Below, in pieces: positions 41,201-53,268 of a stretch of DNA of 64,000 bases. Origin of the DNA: Dioscorea cayenensis subsp. rotundata (lineage: Eukaryota > Streptophyta > Magnoliopsida > Dioscoreales > Dioscoreaceae); assembly GCF_009730915.1 (NCBI RefSeq), contig NC_052481.1:2418001-2482000 (forward strand), in the 5' to 3' direction. A program made the position numbers and the translations under genes. Positions within the stretch are counted from its first letter, which is position 1; every line of letters begins with the position of its first letter. Under the pieces are notes generated by a model, which made no database searches, had not been told where the DNA came from, and saw nothing but the letters and a program-made list of their open reading frames with translations.

Positions 41201-43805
41201 CTCTGAACAAGCAGCAGGTTCTCGGGACAGAGTTGAGTCTCAAAGGAAAGACGTGAGCCAACTAAATGTGCAATCCACCCCGGCCAATTTGGAGACTGGT
41301 GTTTGGAACCAACTTGGGAAAAAACCAGGACAATCATCTGATATTCCCAGTGAAACTATGCCGGCATCTTTACCCACTGGGATGGTGATTCAACCTGTTG
41401 TCAATGAAACTGAAAAGATATGGCACTACAAAGATCCATCAGGCAAAATACAAGGGCCCTTTTCAATGGCTCAGCTGAGAAAATGGAGTACAACTGGATA
41501 TTTCCCTGAAAAATTGAGGATATGGAAGACATCTGAGAAGCAGGATGACTCCATATTGTTGTCAGATGCCATGAATGGAAAGTTTCTTAAAGATCCACCG
41601 CCTCATGAGCCTCAACTTAGTGTCTTTTCTCAGTCAGGAAGGGTAACTTCTGTGACAGAAAATAGGGGAAATTCTGCTTCTTTATGGACTGACAACAGAC
41701 AGACTGGAAGAAACTTAAGAACTCCAAATGATGTGAGCCCCCTGGCTACTGGTAATCTCGAAATGGCAAAAGCTGATAAGTGGGCTTCACAGCCAACTAT
41801 ATGGTCGCCTTCTAGCAGAGAAGCTTTAGTGAATACCAGTGCTTTGTCCAGGCAAGTTCAAGGTCATGATAGCCCAAAATCGTTAGCTTCACTTTCTGGG
41901 AATTCTTCTCGCTCATCGTCCTATCAAGAGAGAGGTGTTCCTGGAGGAAATGCTGGAGAACAGATGGGTCATAGAAATTCATGGAGTTCGAACAGACCTA
42001 CTGGAGAACAGAAAGCCCAAGCAACATTTGACGCTTCCAAACCATGGGGAAATGATCCTTCTAGCCTTCCAACTCCCACTCCTCAAGCAACCAGCATGGT
42101 GTGGACTGGGTCTCAAGCTGCTCTAAATAGTTCTGCTGTTTCAGTTCAACATTTGATGAATACTGGCTGGGGTACCACTCCTGATGCTGCTGCAGGATGG
42201 GGTTTAAGCAGTCTTTCTAGTGCACCGAAGGAAACTGAAGTTGGGCGGAGTTTGGTTTCACTTCCTATTACATCTTTGTCTGATTTCCAGGCATCCCATC
42301 CACAGGTAAGCCCACTTGATGTGGCAGGTGTTTTGAGGAGCCAGTTAAACTCTGAGCCACTCCCTGCAGATAACATGTCCCCTGTAAAAAATCCAATAGT
42401 ATTTTCTGGACCCAGCTCAAGGGAGATCTGTGGAAGGAATCAGTTCTTTGAAAGTGATTGTCCGAGCCCGACTCCAAAATCTGAACAAACTGCAGATGAC
42501 ATTTTGAGCTCTGAATACAGTCAGCAAACTTCCCTGAATGGAAGGCAAATGATACCTCAAGATGGTGGAAGATCAGATTCTGTTTATGGCTTGTTTTCTG
42601 AAGGTGGTAACTTGCCATCAAGATCTGATAGTTTAACTGAAAGCTGCGCCAATGTAGTTCACAATGTATCTGCAGATGCTAGGATTAAAGCTGAAACCAA
42701 TGCTCTGGACTCTGCTTCATCTCATAGATCAGAAGTTTCTACAGTCCCCCAGGTAAGGCCTGAATCACAAGACTTGACACCCATTTTTTTTCCGTTAAAC
42801 AAAGTTTGACAAGAATGAAGTTCCTCTGGTCCTGAACCTCCCAATTCTGGTAATTTTCAGGTACACCCTGATATGAAGAGTGGTGAGTGGTCAATGCCAT
42901 CTCCCACTCCAACCACAGCTCCTTCTGGATGGGGTTCTGGCATTAACTCAACCACCAGGAGCAACAATCAAATTAGTCAATATGCAACTTCTGATGGTTC
43001 TAAGATGCTGACAACTTCTCAATTGACAGCAAATGCGTCTAATGAAACCGCACAGCCATCAGTGAAAGACGTCCAGAACACAGGTTGGTCAGTGCCGACA
43101 CCAAATTTAAATGCAAACATGGGGCAAGCACAGGGAACTGGTAATGTCGGAGCAATGGTTCAAGGAAGTCTAAACCCCGGTTGGGGAATGGTACCGCAGA
43201 ACAATGTCAATATGGCTTGGGGAATACCTGCCCAAGGCAATTCAAACATGAATGTGGGTTGGTCAACACCAACACAGGTAAATACCAATGCCAATTTGGC
43301 TTGGGGATCATTGCCTCAAGGAACTATGATTGCTAATACTGGTTTGGGCACACTAACACAAGGAGTTACTACGATGATGCCGACTCAAGGATATCCGAAT
43401 CCCCAATCCGGTTGGGGAACACCAACTCCGGCAAACACAAATCAAAACCCCAGTTGGGGAACAACTGGCCAGGGAAACACAAATGCAAATGCAAATGCAA
43501 ATGCAAATGCAAATGCAAGTTTGGGTACGAACCAAACGTGGGATCCTTCATCTGGTAGCTCAAGCTGGAGCATGCAGCAGAAACAGGGCGGAGATGGTCA
43601 TTCTGGGCAGGGCGACCGGGGTTTCCAGAACAATGACTCCGGGCATGGTGGTGGTGGTGGTGGTGGAAGACAATCATGGAGCCGGTCACACTCTGGCGGT
43701 GGAGGATCTCGAGCTCCCGCTAGAGGACAGAGAGCAGGCGTCTGCCGATTCCATGAGAACGGGCATTGCAAGAAGGGGGCTAACTGCAACTATTTTCATT
43801 CATGA
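29288..43805 (+). CDS. NERD/C3H44-like PHD-SWIB-Plus3-GYF-CCCH protein
   Basis: Eleven exons, 2018 aa: 29288-31083, 31173-31252, 32051-32238, 34754-35672, 35794-35921, 39663-39722, 39812-39862, 39977-40047, 40823-40971, 41083-42752, 42861-43805. Order of parts: an acidic N-terminus with 24-residue tandem repeats (to about 550), an AT-hook (KRGRPPK, about 560), a PHD finger (CFICFDGGNLVVC, about 585-690), a SWIB domain (about 790-875), a Plus-3 domain (about 940-1100), a GYF domain (WHYKDPSGKIQGPFSMAQL, about 1260-1315), a long region with scattered GW/WG motifs, and a C-terminal CCCH finger (C-x7-C-x5-C-x3-H). This is the architecture of Arabidopsis NERD (binds histone H3 and AGO2, acts in RNA-directed silencing) and of its paralogue C3H44; 2018 aa is longer than either. 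The role in nuclear silencing is inferred from the family. Intron 8 is a U12 AT-AC intron. Confidence 0.93.
30311..30550 (+). repeat. In-frame 72-bp tandem array in the CCCH gene
   Basis: GCAGCAGAACCACCCTC recurs at 30311, 30383, 30455 and 30527, exactly 72 bp (24 codons) apart, and neighbouring copies are nearly identical. It sits inside a longer, looser array of EPLMDS-type acidic units from about 30000 to 30800. Confidence 0.9.
36780..37845 (+). mobile_element. Decayed LINE reverse-transcriptase remnant in intron 5
   Basis: Broken reading frames on the plus strand still spell non-LTR reverse-transcriptase motifs: FVDLEKEYDGVPRKVLWW, then a degenerate form of the FADDV box (FVDDVAL), then sequence like the plant LINE C-terminus (VVEIRMLRS). 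The 3' end ATGTAGCCGACC followed by a GTTTGTTGTTGT-like tail is typical of one plant LINE family. Several stops and frame shifts make it inactive. It is in the sense direction in an intron of the CCCH gene. Confidence 0.78.
38811..39319. mobile_element. Foldback MITE in intron 5 of the CCCH gene
   Basis: Two arms of about 200 bp are inverted copies of each other. Each reads, from outside in, a CCYTGTGRTTTC block, AGTTTTGCAAAAA, TTTAAACTATGTGRTTTC, GTTAACAAGC and ACTCACAAGGGCAAAATGAT, with a spacer of about 110 bp between them. It carries no coding. The exact ends and the target duplication are blurred by A and T runs. Confidence 0.78.
40048..40822 (+). other. U12-type AT-AC intron (intron 8 of the CCCH gene)
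   Basis: Donor GA|ATATCCTT matches the minor-spliceosome consensus. Branch-site-like ATTCTTAAC (40804-40812) lies about 11 nt before the acceptor TTAC|ACTTAGG at 40822. Splicing here joins GRRKE to LRECVEKLQLL, exactly as in the Arabidopsis homologue as I recall it. A GT donor or the nearby TTAG acceptor would break that match. Confidence 0.88.
43481..43518 (+). repeat. (AAATGC)n hexanucleotide repeat coding for Asn-Ala repeats
   Basis: About six perfect AAATGC units inside the last exon of the CCCH gene encode alternating Asn-Ala. The unit is a multiple of three, so length changes would not break the frame. Confidence 0.85.
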
Positions 43806-45096
43806 TAGGTCCCGTTTTGCATTTGTTTAAATGAGTAGCATTTCAGTATCATGTACAGTATGTTGCTTATTTCATTAGGTGTAACTTTGAGGTAATCTTG
43901 TTTCATGAAGATGAAGTACTCATGCTACGCAGGTGCTCTAAAAAGTTTTTCTTAATTTGTTGCAATGAGGTTGCAAGGAGGTTGGAGGCCTTCTAATTTT
44001 TACTTCTTCAGTTGTAATCTAACTAGATGTATGCTTAGATTTTAAAGCATCATTATATATATATATATCCTCCAATATATGTCTCACATGTTTAGAAATA
44101 AGCATGAGCATTTGTGCGGTTTGTGTTGTTTTTCAAATTAAAAAACTGGCGTTTGTGGAGTTTGATAAAAAAAACATTGTGTGGAGTTTGATAAAGAAAT
44201 TGCATTTTTTTTGTTTTTTTTTTATTAAGAGTTTTTAAGGGGTCGATTTTTCTCAAAAAGATATTTTTTGGTATGTACAAAGATTTGAACTTCCAATTAT
44301 TTAAGTGACTTTATTGTGTTTGTTTTGAACTTGAAACTATTTGTTTAAGGGATTTAACCGTGTTTGTTGTTGATGGATGTGAACTTCACACATCAAGTGG
44401 TATTTATTTCTTAGAAATTTCATCTGGACTTTTGTACTTTGAATGAGAGTTACAGGGACATTACATAAAAAATATAAATTTGTGACAGCATGTACATATA
44501 AATATATAAAATTTTAAAGGGACATGAACGAAAATTTCCCAATATTTAGTTTTGGGGGGTGGAATGCAACATGTTTTCCCTTTCCACCGTACTTATTAAA
44601 TTCGGATTGAGCTTGTGGTTTAATCGGTTTACTCTGTGATCCAGTGCTTAAACTGGTCTAGGTTTTTATTAGACCGTTTATGCAATCAATTCGTTTTTAC
44701 CTGATCAAACCCGGTGACCTGATCGGGTTATGTTTCTATAACCTGGCCGGGTTAATGAATTTTTTTTAAATGATCTTTTCATTCTTTGATTTTTTTACTT
44801 TTCTAATAAATTGAAAGGTATATATGTAATTTCAACAAATTTATGTTTTTCCTTTTTTTTTTTCTACTACTTTCAAATAAGGGGTTAACAATTATTTTTT
44901 TTTAATTTTTTCCATCAAATTATTTATTTAATAACTAATAATTTATGAATATTATTATTATTATATATTATTATATAATTAAAAATAATATTTTAAAATA
45001 TTTCTATTAATTGATCCAAGACTCAGAGTTTCGATCAGGTTAATGCCCGGGCCCTGTTTGGGTCAGATAACTATGCTTTCCACTCCCTATAACAAA
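43806..45096 (+). other. 3' UTR of the CCCH gene and intergenic spacer
   Basis: The first few hundred bases are probably 3' UTR. A (TA)n run lies near 44053-44068. At 44600-44760 and 44990-45060 there is GC-richer sequence with CGGTTT, GATCGGGTTA and GGCCGGGTTAAT motifs that resembles a known class of plant repeats, but no ends could be set. Confidence 0.45.
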
Positions 45097-45097
45097 A

Positions 45098-45208
45098 AAA
45101 GCTTGCCTTCAGAGCACGAATCTCAAAGCATTGTCTCTAAATCGGTAAATCCATCCATCCAAAGCTTGCCATCAGAGCACGAATCTCAAAGCATTGTCAT
45201 TAAATCGA
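45098..45208 (+). repeat. 63-bp tandem duplication upstream of the DUF8204 gene
   Basis: AAAGCTTGCC, then CAGAGCACGAATCTCAAAGC and ATTGTC...TAAATCG, occurs twice with starts at 45098 and 45161. The copies differ at only a few positions, so the duplication is recent. It lies about 140-250 bp before the start codon, in the promoter or leader. Confidence 0.85.
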
Positions 45209-45347
45209 GGTTCCTCTTCGTTTCGTCTACTCCTCTTCGTTCTTGCCCTCCGTGTTGTCCCTCTTCGCCGATGGAGAAAAGCTAGGGTTTTCAATTGTAA
45301 AGTGAGAGAGAAGAGAGAGATCTAGATTGAGTTTTCGAGCTCCTTCG

Positions 45348-48026
45348 ATGGCGGAGGACTCATCGGATGCCGTTGTTGGCGCTGAAGAGGCGCAGCCTTC
45401 GAGGCCATCGACGTACAAGGGGAGGTCTTGCAAGGGATGCCTTTACTACTCGTCCCTGTTGAAATCTGATTCCCGGAAGCCCATCTGCGTTGGGATCAGC
45501 CGGTCTCTTCCTCATGGTTTGTTTTCTTGTCGCCCTCCTTCTTTTCCAACTCGCAAAGTTGGTTTCTTTTTCTTCTCTTGATTTCATTGATTTAGGTTTT
45601 CACTTAAAAGGCACTGGAATTTAGTTTATTGGGTAATTGGATGATTTGTGGCGATTCTTGTTCATGCTCCAGCTTCGTTCGTCTTCAAAATTTCAGATTT
45701 TTATTAATTGCGTTGCATATATATTTTTAATTTGTCGATTGAAAAAAATATCAATTGAAAGAACCACAAGAAACTGAATAAGTAGTAATCTTGATGAGTT
45801 TGTGGTGTTTTGCATGCTAAGATGAAACTTTTCATATGGTTTGTTTACAACTCGAAACTATAAATTTGATGGTGCGCAGTTGTAAAGGGGTGTGTCTTGT
45901 AAATCATCATTATAGATAACAAGAAGGCTTTAACTTTGTAATCCTATAGTTTGATGCGATCTTTCAATTCATTATTTGAATGACAATTTGTATTATATTT
46001 GGTGACCTTGTATGTAATTTTTTTGCATCTTCGTTCGACAATTAGTTATTCTCATTTGATATGAGTTATTTGGTAAAATTGTTGTATTGGGAATAGTAAC
46101 AAAAAGACTTTACTTTGTAATTGCATAGTTTGATGCGATCTGTCAATTCATTATTTGAATGACAATTTTTTTTTTTTTTTGGTGACCCAAATATGTAATT
46201 TTTTTTGTGTTTTTGTTCAACAATTAGTCATTCTTGTTTGATATGCCCATTCTGTAAATTGTGTGCATTTGGAATTATATGATCACCACAAGTTCTTTGT
46301 CATCTGACTTATGTCACCAGTTCCTAGCTACATCGTGGGAGAATCTGAGGTGGAGGCGACTAAGGATGGTCGTAACTTGTCAGACTTCAAGTATGCTTGT
46401 GTTGGTTATTCAGTGTTCTTAGACAACAAAGATAATCCTGATGAGAAGCAAGAAAACCGATCAGAATTGCCGTTTTGTGCTGGCATTGAGGTCTGTTTCT
46501 TATCAGTCTAGTTCTCATGAGTCTAATGACCCTATATCTTTTTTCTATTGTCCTTCTGAAGAATAATTACCTTTCTATTTTCCCGCCAAGTTAATAGCTT
46601 CATGAAATCTTCTTTCAGCTGTTGATTGACCGTAGGACCACAACTACTACTGATCATGTCCCTGCTCATGCTTCCAATAACGAAGGTAACTTCAAATTGT
46701 GTACATGCATATCTACTATAAAATTGTAATTTGTTCCTTCTGTGCTATAGAAGACTAGATGCAGGAATAACTTTTTATGGTCTTAACAATGCCATTTCTC
46801 TAGACATTTGTTATGGTCTCATGAAATTGGTATTGTTATTTCTATACAAAGGATTTGGATCTCTATGCTTTGCATGAGTACTTTTGTAATAATTTTCTAG
46901 CAGAAGTGCGAAATCATAAGTAGTTTTGTCTTGTATAATTGCTCATGTCTTCAGGCTTCTCAGAAAATAAAGCTAGTTTATCATCCATTGTAGTAATATT
47001 GATTTTTGAGATTTGTAACTCTTGCTTTTGGCATGCGTGATCAAACCAAGAGTTTTCGTTTTACTATAAGAAATTGTTCTCACACAGGGGCTATCACGTA
47101 CAGGTCAACTGGCTTTTATGGAAGTTCATTTTCCTTTTACTTAATCATGTTGTTTTTCAATAGCTTGATGCTGGTTTAATTTCTTGATTTTCAGGAATGT
47201 AATCTACACTGTGTCTTCTCTTAATTTATTGTTGGTTTTTTACTAATTAATTTGTGTTGAACATGATATTTGCTTCTTCTCTGACACATGCTAACTGTAT
47301 AGCAAGGAGTTTCTTTATATATTTTTCTTCTTTTTTAACATCAAAGCTTTTGCTATTTTTGGTTATGGAAGAATAACATATGTTAATTTTATTAGGGGCA
47401 CCTGCTGACCAACTAACTGACCAAAAAGAGAAACACTAGGCATTAGATACTGAGGAATCAGAATATGCATAAAAATTTTCGGATTCTTTGAAATTTGTGG
47501 ATTTAGGCTTGATTGAATGTTGTGCACAACAGCCGTCAACATCTATGACGAGACACTATCGATATTCTGTTTTTATTACAAAACAGCTTCGGTTCCGCTT
47601 TTTCTTTTTTCCTTTCTACCTTTCTATATCCTCTGTTGTGCTTTGTCAAATCCCTTACACCATTTACTATATTTGTTCTTCCACCATATTGAAATATGTT
47701 ATGGTACAAAACATAGCCCGATTTCTTCTCACTCATTCTGTCGGTGTTTTAAGATGGTACCGTTCGCTCTCCACCCCGGCCATACAAACCAGCGCATTCG
47801 GCCGGTGAGGAATTCTTCGGCAGGCAAGCAATTCATTTCAATCAACAATCTTCCATTTTAGTTTAAACTATGCAAACTACATACTAAAACTCCGAAAAAT
47901 GCATGCAGGTTCACTAGGAATGCCGGCCTTGTTGCTTCCGGTGTAATGAAAAACCTAAACAGAGTGGGCAATTACATCAAAGATTATTTCGACGACATGT
48001 ATCCTTATCGTCGTCGACCCAAATAG
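45348..48026 (+). CDS. DUF8204-type plant protein of unknown function
   Basis: Five exons, 197 aa: 45348-45516, 46321-46490, 46619-46685, 47754-47823, 47909-48026. The ATG begins MAEDSSDAVVGAEEAQPS; no upstream ATG is in frame in the exon. A conserved block SCKGCLYYSSLLKSD with paired cysteines is followed by ADFKYACVGYS-like sequence (here SDFKYACVGYSVFLDNK), a low-complexity middle, and a conserved basic C-terminus FTRNAGLVASGVMKNLNRVG ending RRRPK. This matches a small plant-specific family, including, as I recall, a neighbour of the CCCH gene in Arabidopsis. No enzyme motif is visible; function is unknown. Intron 4 uses a GC donor (GGCAG|GCAAGC at 47823/47824), needed to make GR-FTRNAGL. 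Confidence 0.85.
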
Positions 48027-49100
48027 GAAAAGCCGAATTGAATCCCCAAGTTTGATTAGAATAAATTTCTGTGTACCAATTTCCATTGTGTACTGTATTT
48101 TGGTTAAAAGTGAGCTGAAAAATATGTTAGTTCAGCCTTCGAACTTCTTGTATACCAAAGGTAGCAGTCACCTTCCAACTTTTTCAGGCCATTCAATATG
48201 TTTTGTATTTCATTTTAGTAAGTTTTTTTGTTATATATATATATATATCTTTTATTAATTTTTAAATTTTTTTCATTTAATATGTGAGTCAAAAGTTTAA
48301 TGTGGAAAAAAGGGTTTTGGTAATTTTTAAAATATTTTTTTATATTTGGCTTCTATTTTTTTTCCTTTTAATGATATTATTGATTTAAAGGTACACACAT
48401 TTTGAAGAGTTTCTAACGAGAAATATATAATTTGGAGTATTTTACTTAGAAAGCTATTCTTTTAAATTGTTAATAGCAAACCTTCATATTATTTTAGTCA
48501 AAACTAAAATAATATTCATTTATTATAATACATACATTTATAAGAATCTAAAACTAGTTAATCTATAAAATAATGGAATAATTTTTTTTTTTGGGCTCAA
48601 ATTTATTTTAAAGGGAAATTTATTTTTAGTTTATTCTATCTTACAATATGTACTTCTCTATTAATAATTATAAATTTGTTTAACATTATGTAGTTACGTG
48701 CAAACATATAAGTTTTCATTTAATATATTATTTTTTTGTTTAATATTTATTTTTTTATTTAATATATGTCATTTTTAATTTAATATTATATGTTTTCACT
48801 AAAGCAGATGAAGGTCATTTTTGTCAACGTTAGCTATGTTTATGTCAGAGTTAAATAAATTGTAAAAAAAAAAAATTATTTTGGGAACATTCGAATTTAA
48901 GAGAGCCAAATGTGAATGAAGGAATTTCCAAGGGGGTTTGTAATTATCAGTTAAAAAAATGGGTATTTTTATTTTTTATTCCTTAAAATAGTTAAAAAAA
49001 AAAAAGATATTTTGAATTTTCAATACCTAGAAAGTCCATTTATGGCCCTCAAATCCCTAGATTGCGTTTCTGCCTCTCTTCCCTCCATTCCCAATTTCCC
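48027..49100. other. 3' UTR and AT-rich spacer
   Basis: Between the DUF8204 and DUF1640 genes. A (TA)n run lies at about 48233-48248. The rest is AT-rich and without a recognised element. Confidence 0.5.
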
Positions 49101-49104
49101 CCAA

Positions 49105-49123
49105 TTCCTCTCTCCCTCTCTCC

Positions 49124-49154
<31 letters not shown>

Positions 49155-49166
49155 GATATATATATA
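49105..49166 (+). repeat. (CT)n microsatellite in the DUF1640 leader
   Basis: TCTCCC and CT repeats followed by ATATATATA lie about 120-180 bp before the ATG. They are probably in the 5' UTR or core promoter, where CT-rich tracts are common in plants. Confidence 0.6.
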
Positions 49167-49281
49167 CCTAAATCTCCATTGGAGATCGGAGGTCCAAGAG
49201 GGTTTCCAAGAGTCCATTGTTCCTCTTCTCTCGCTGTCTCTCATTCCCCCTTTCAATCCCTACCAATCGATCCAGCTTCTG

Positions 49282-52024
49282 ATGTCTGCCGCGGTTGCCG
49301 GCATCGTCTGCCGGAGAAGCACGGCTGCGGCGATTGCACATCACCGTCACTTTCCCTTCTACGATCTTGCTTGCCGGTCAATGTCGCAGCTTGTTAAGGC
49401 CAATGGCAAGCGGGCGTTCCTCGTGGATACTTTGGCTTTGGTGAGTCGATTGTTGTGGATTCTTTGGTTTTTGGGATGGGGATTCATGGATTTATTGCGG
49501 TGAGTGCAGGTGAGGAGGTTGGAAGGGGAGGGTGTGCCGTCGAAGCATGCTGAGGTGATCACCTCCGCCATCACGGAGGTTCTAAATGATAGTCTGGAGA
49601 ATGTCTCGCAGTCTTTTGTTTCAAAATCGGATATGCAGAGGGTATTTGGTATTTCTTGGCTTTTGTTGTCTTCTTTTTTGTTTTTCTTGACAACAAAAAA
49701 GTTTTTTTTACTGATGTATTTATGGTTTTTCTTTGGATTGTTTGATTTGCAGAGTGAGCTGATTCAAGAAGCCAATTTGTCCAAATTCAAATCTGAAGTG
49801 CAGAGCTCGCAAGTATGGTTTTGCTTCTCTTTATTTACTCATTCCGTTTGGTATTTCAAGAAAGCATGATGAAACATAATATCTAAATGATATTTTGTTG
49901 ATCAATAATTTTTTTTGGATAGCATGCTTAAATGGCTGGCAAGGGCAATGGACTTTATGTTGCATTTACCTCTTAATGGCAACTTCATGGATGTGTTCCA
50001 TGCAAGAGACTTAGAGAAGTAGAGTTGCTTGTGGAACTAGTTGTAATTGTTATAATCATCTCTTTGCATTGTTTGCGATTATGCATATGTGTCCTTTTGT
50101 TAATGCTTGACAAGGTCATTTGCTGATTGATAGAGAATGCTAGAGAATGTCCTGGTTTCTTGTATAATCAAGTTGTCATGTCTTTGTAGTGTTCGTAATT
50201 TTTATGTTTTGCCCTCTTTGGTGATGCTCGACAAAAGCCATTTTTTTTATTGATATAAGAACACAGGCTTCCATTTTTGCCAGGAAGGATTGATAAAATT
50301 AGAAGAAATCTGAAAAATGCCACTGCTTTGTGTTAAAACTATGATAACATGAAATTTATGAAAGAATGTGATGATACAAAACTAAAGACTAAAGTGATCA
50401 GATTGTCCTGTGGGTTAAGTCGATAGAGTTTGCTAAATGTCCTTTCATAAATAGAAAATAACATCCTAAATAGAAAATACTCTTTGCCAAGGTGGTTCAT
50501 TGGCATTGGCACATGACCATAACTCTGAAAGCCAATAAATCGGCTGTTTCCCTTGTCAGTAGTAGTTCTATAGTCCATTTAATTGGTGCGAGTCTTGCAA
50601 GCGTTACTTAAGAGTCATAATTTACAAAGTGTAGTACTTAGTGGAAAAGCTTTATATTCATCTCTTACTGATGCAGGAGCATCATTTCTCGTTGTTACAA
50701 CGAGAAACCGAGAAACTTCGCGGTGATATTGATAAGATGCGCAGTGAACTAAGGTTTGCTATTTGCTCATATTAGAAAGAGATTTTGGCACTGCTGTATT
50801 ATGTGGATCTCTTTCTTAATGCTTCTTAAACATATATTCTTTACAGGTATGAGATTGATAAGGTGACTGCAGGGCAGCGATTGGATCTAAATCTCGAAAG
50901 AGGGTGAGTGACAGCACAACTTTCATTATTCTTCATTTCTTGCTTGAGCATTGAAAGTTTTTATTTTTACATTCTGTAAACTTAATGTTGTTGACATATT
51001 ATGATTTCTTCTGCGACGGATATAGTCCATAGGAGCTCATTAATTGAGGTATATGTCTCGATTTAGAGCTAAACTTGAAGTGGTTCTGATTCTTCTGAAT
51101 ATTATCTGATGACCTATCTGATTGGACGGATGAATATCTTGTTTATCGTTCTTGTTAATCTTATGATCATTCTTGATCTTGAGTAAATATTACTAGGCTC
51201 AACTCTAGTATTGGATGTGAAAAATTTAGTTGCAGGGTAAGTTCTTGGGAGAGTCTGGACCTGATAAGTGATGAAGCAGTCTCCTAGTTTGTCTGTGTAT
51301 GTTATCAGAACCATTTTGGCATCCATAGAGAACCTGAATCTGTTAAAACTGGGTAATTACTAATATACCCTTGTAAAAATCATATTTGCCTTTATACCCA
51401 CACAAAACACTTTTTTTTGGCTCAGGTACCTCTATAGTTAAAAAGTCACTTAAAAAACTAATGAGGAAGACTGATTTACAATTGAACCCTTCTCCTCTTT
51501 TTCTTCCTTTCCCTCCAAGATGGATGAATTGAAGGGACTGAATGGTCATGATTTCTTGTTAGAAGAGTTACACAAGCAAGTAACAATGATTTGTAGGGGT
51601 ACATAAGCTAATATCATTTTATATAGGTTATATTAGCAATTGCCCACCTTAACAGGGTATGCAAGAAGAAAAAAAATCCTTAAGAATTCATATGGTCTTA
51701 CCACACTGATCTTCATCTGCAAATTTGACAATAAATGCAGGCGGATACGGGATGAGCTAGCCAAGCAGAATTCTGAAACTACTGATCTCACTACAAAGCT
51801 AGATCGGGTGAGATTACCAAACCAACTCAAAACTCTTAAAAGTATTTGTTACTTCAGATTTAGGTATAGTAGTACTTCAATGTATCATTCTTCATCATTC
51901 ACAGGAAATACACGCGCTAAGAGCTCAACTTGAAGCTGCAAAATACGATGTCATAAAGTACTGCATAGGTACACTCGTATCAATCTCTGCTGCCGGCCTT
52001 GCAGTCATTCGTATTCTCTTGTAG
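49282..52024 (+). CDS. DUF1640 mitochondrial coiled-coil membrane protein (CCDC90/MCUR1-like)
   Basis: Seven exons, 223 aa: 49282-49440, 49510-49641, 49753-49812, 50677-50753, 50847-50903, 51741-51807, 51905-52024. The N-terminus (MSAAVAGIVCRRSTAAAIAHH) is rich in Arg, Ala and Ser without acidic residues, as expected for a mitochondrial presequence. The family core starts at FLVDTLALVRRLEGEGVPSK, with ITEVLNDSL next, then a long coiled coil (about 95-190) and one C-terminal membrane helix (IGTLVSISAAGLAVIRIL). Animal and yeast relatives sit in the mitochondrial inner membrane and include the calcium-uniporter regulator MCUR1. The plant role is not known to me, so a uniporter link is only by family. 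All introns are GT-AG. Confidence 0.9.
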
Positions 52025-53200
52025 CATACCATTGTTTCAACAATTCTACAACCGAATGATAACACAGCCAATGAAAGAAGCGAAATTTCCAATATCAGTG
52101 TTTTTGAAGATATTGGATGCCGAAATGTTGTAACGTTAGTTAACAGCATAACATTCATGATACTCTTTGTTGTCCCAAGTTTGTGACACTTTCTTGCAAA
52201 GATTCATTGTTCAGATGGATTTTACTATGCAACCGTCTCTCATTTGCTATTCTTGTTCTCTGATTTATATTAGCATATATGTTCTTTTGTATTAAAGCCC
52301 CTGTAAATCCTTGTAGTTGCATGTGGGTTTTTCAGTGGTGCATCTGTCACAATTATAATGATTTAAGGGGTTTATATGCAAAAAATTACACTTTGTTATT
52401 GTGTCCTTGAGACAATGATTCTTCGCTTTGCAAAAATAACAAAAATTAAGGTTATATTTGTCATTCATGATTACTGAAATATTTTAGTTTTACGGGCGTA
52501 AATAATACTTTTAATTTTTTTTGGGGTCAAAAGTAAATAATTTATTTATTAAATAAATAAATAAGTTTTGGAGGTTGATTTCTTGATCTTTTCAAGGGTG
52601 GGATCACCGTTCATTTTGCCTTGAGATCAGATTTTGATCACCCAAAATCCACACCACTCCATCCAATGAAATGTCCTACGGTTCTTCAGTTCCATTGGTT
52701 AAAAAAAAGCCCACGTTTTTTTACTAAATTACGAAAAAGCGCAGCCCTCTCTCTCTCCTGGCAAAATTCACAATTGGTCCCCGAATTATCACTTGGGATC
52801 CTAATGCACAGATATATTCATTTTAACTTTTTTTTTTTCATAATAATTCAATTAAATAAAAAATTACATTATTTTATTAAGTTCATAAGAAATAGACTAA
52901 AACAAATATTTTCACATAATTTACTACAATAGTGATCCACAACAAAATAAAAGTTTGGTGTTAAAATGTAAATTAACAAATATTTATTAAGACTACTAAA
53001 GTTTATAAATTAATTATTAAATATACATATTCAAATTATAAAATTTTATTAAAAAGAAGACCAATTGATGAGATCATCCTTTGATGCTCCTTTGTAATAC
53101 TTTTCTTTAAATCCAAAATTATAAAAATGACATTTTCTTTTTTAATTTATTTATGGACCAAAATCAACATTTAATTATAGTTTCAGGGATCAATCATGAA
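52025..53200. other. 3' UTR and AT-rich spacer
   Basis: Spacer between the DUF1640 gene and the MATE gene, with runs such as TAAATAAATAAATAA near 52548. No gene or element recognised. Confidence 0.5.
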
Positions 53201-53210
53201 TTTCGTACCC

Positions 53211-53220
53211 TATATATATA
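53211..53220 (+). promoter_or_regulatory. TATA box of the MATE gene
   Basis: TATATATATA lies 49 bp upstream of the start codon, preceded by CGTACCC. The leader would be only about 20 nt long. Confidence 0.5.
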
Positions 53221-53268
53221 TGCAGACCAAGAGGCCAAGAAGAAGGAAGCCAGTGATTCCCTTCTCGC

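Noticed and set aside
47488-47861. Two overlapping plus-strand ORFs in the DUF8204 gene
   Set aside because: They run from intron 3 into exon 4 in the wrong frames. The true exon 47754-47823 is fixed by the conserved GEEFFGR-FTRNAGL junction.
49020-49256. Minus-strand ORF with Arg-Glu repeats
   Set aside because: It is the complement of the (CT)n tract in the DUF1640 leader.
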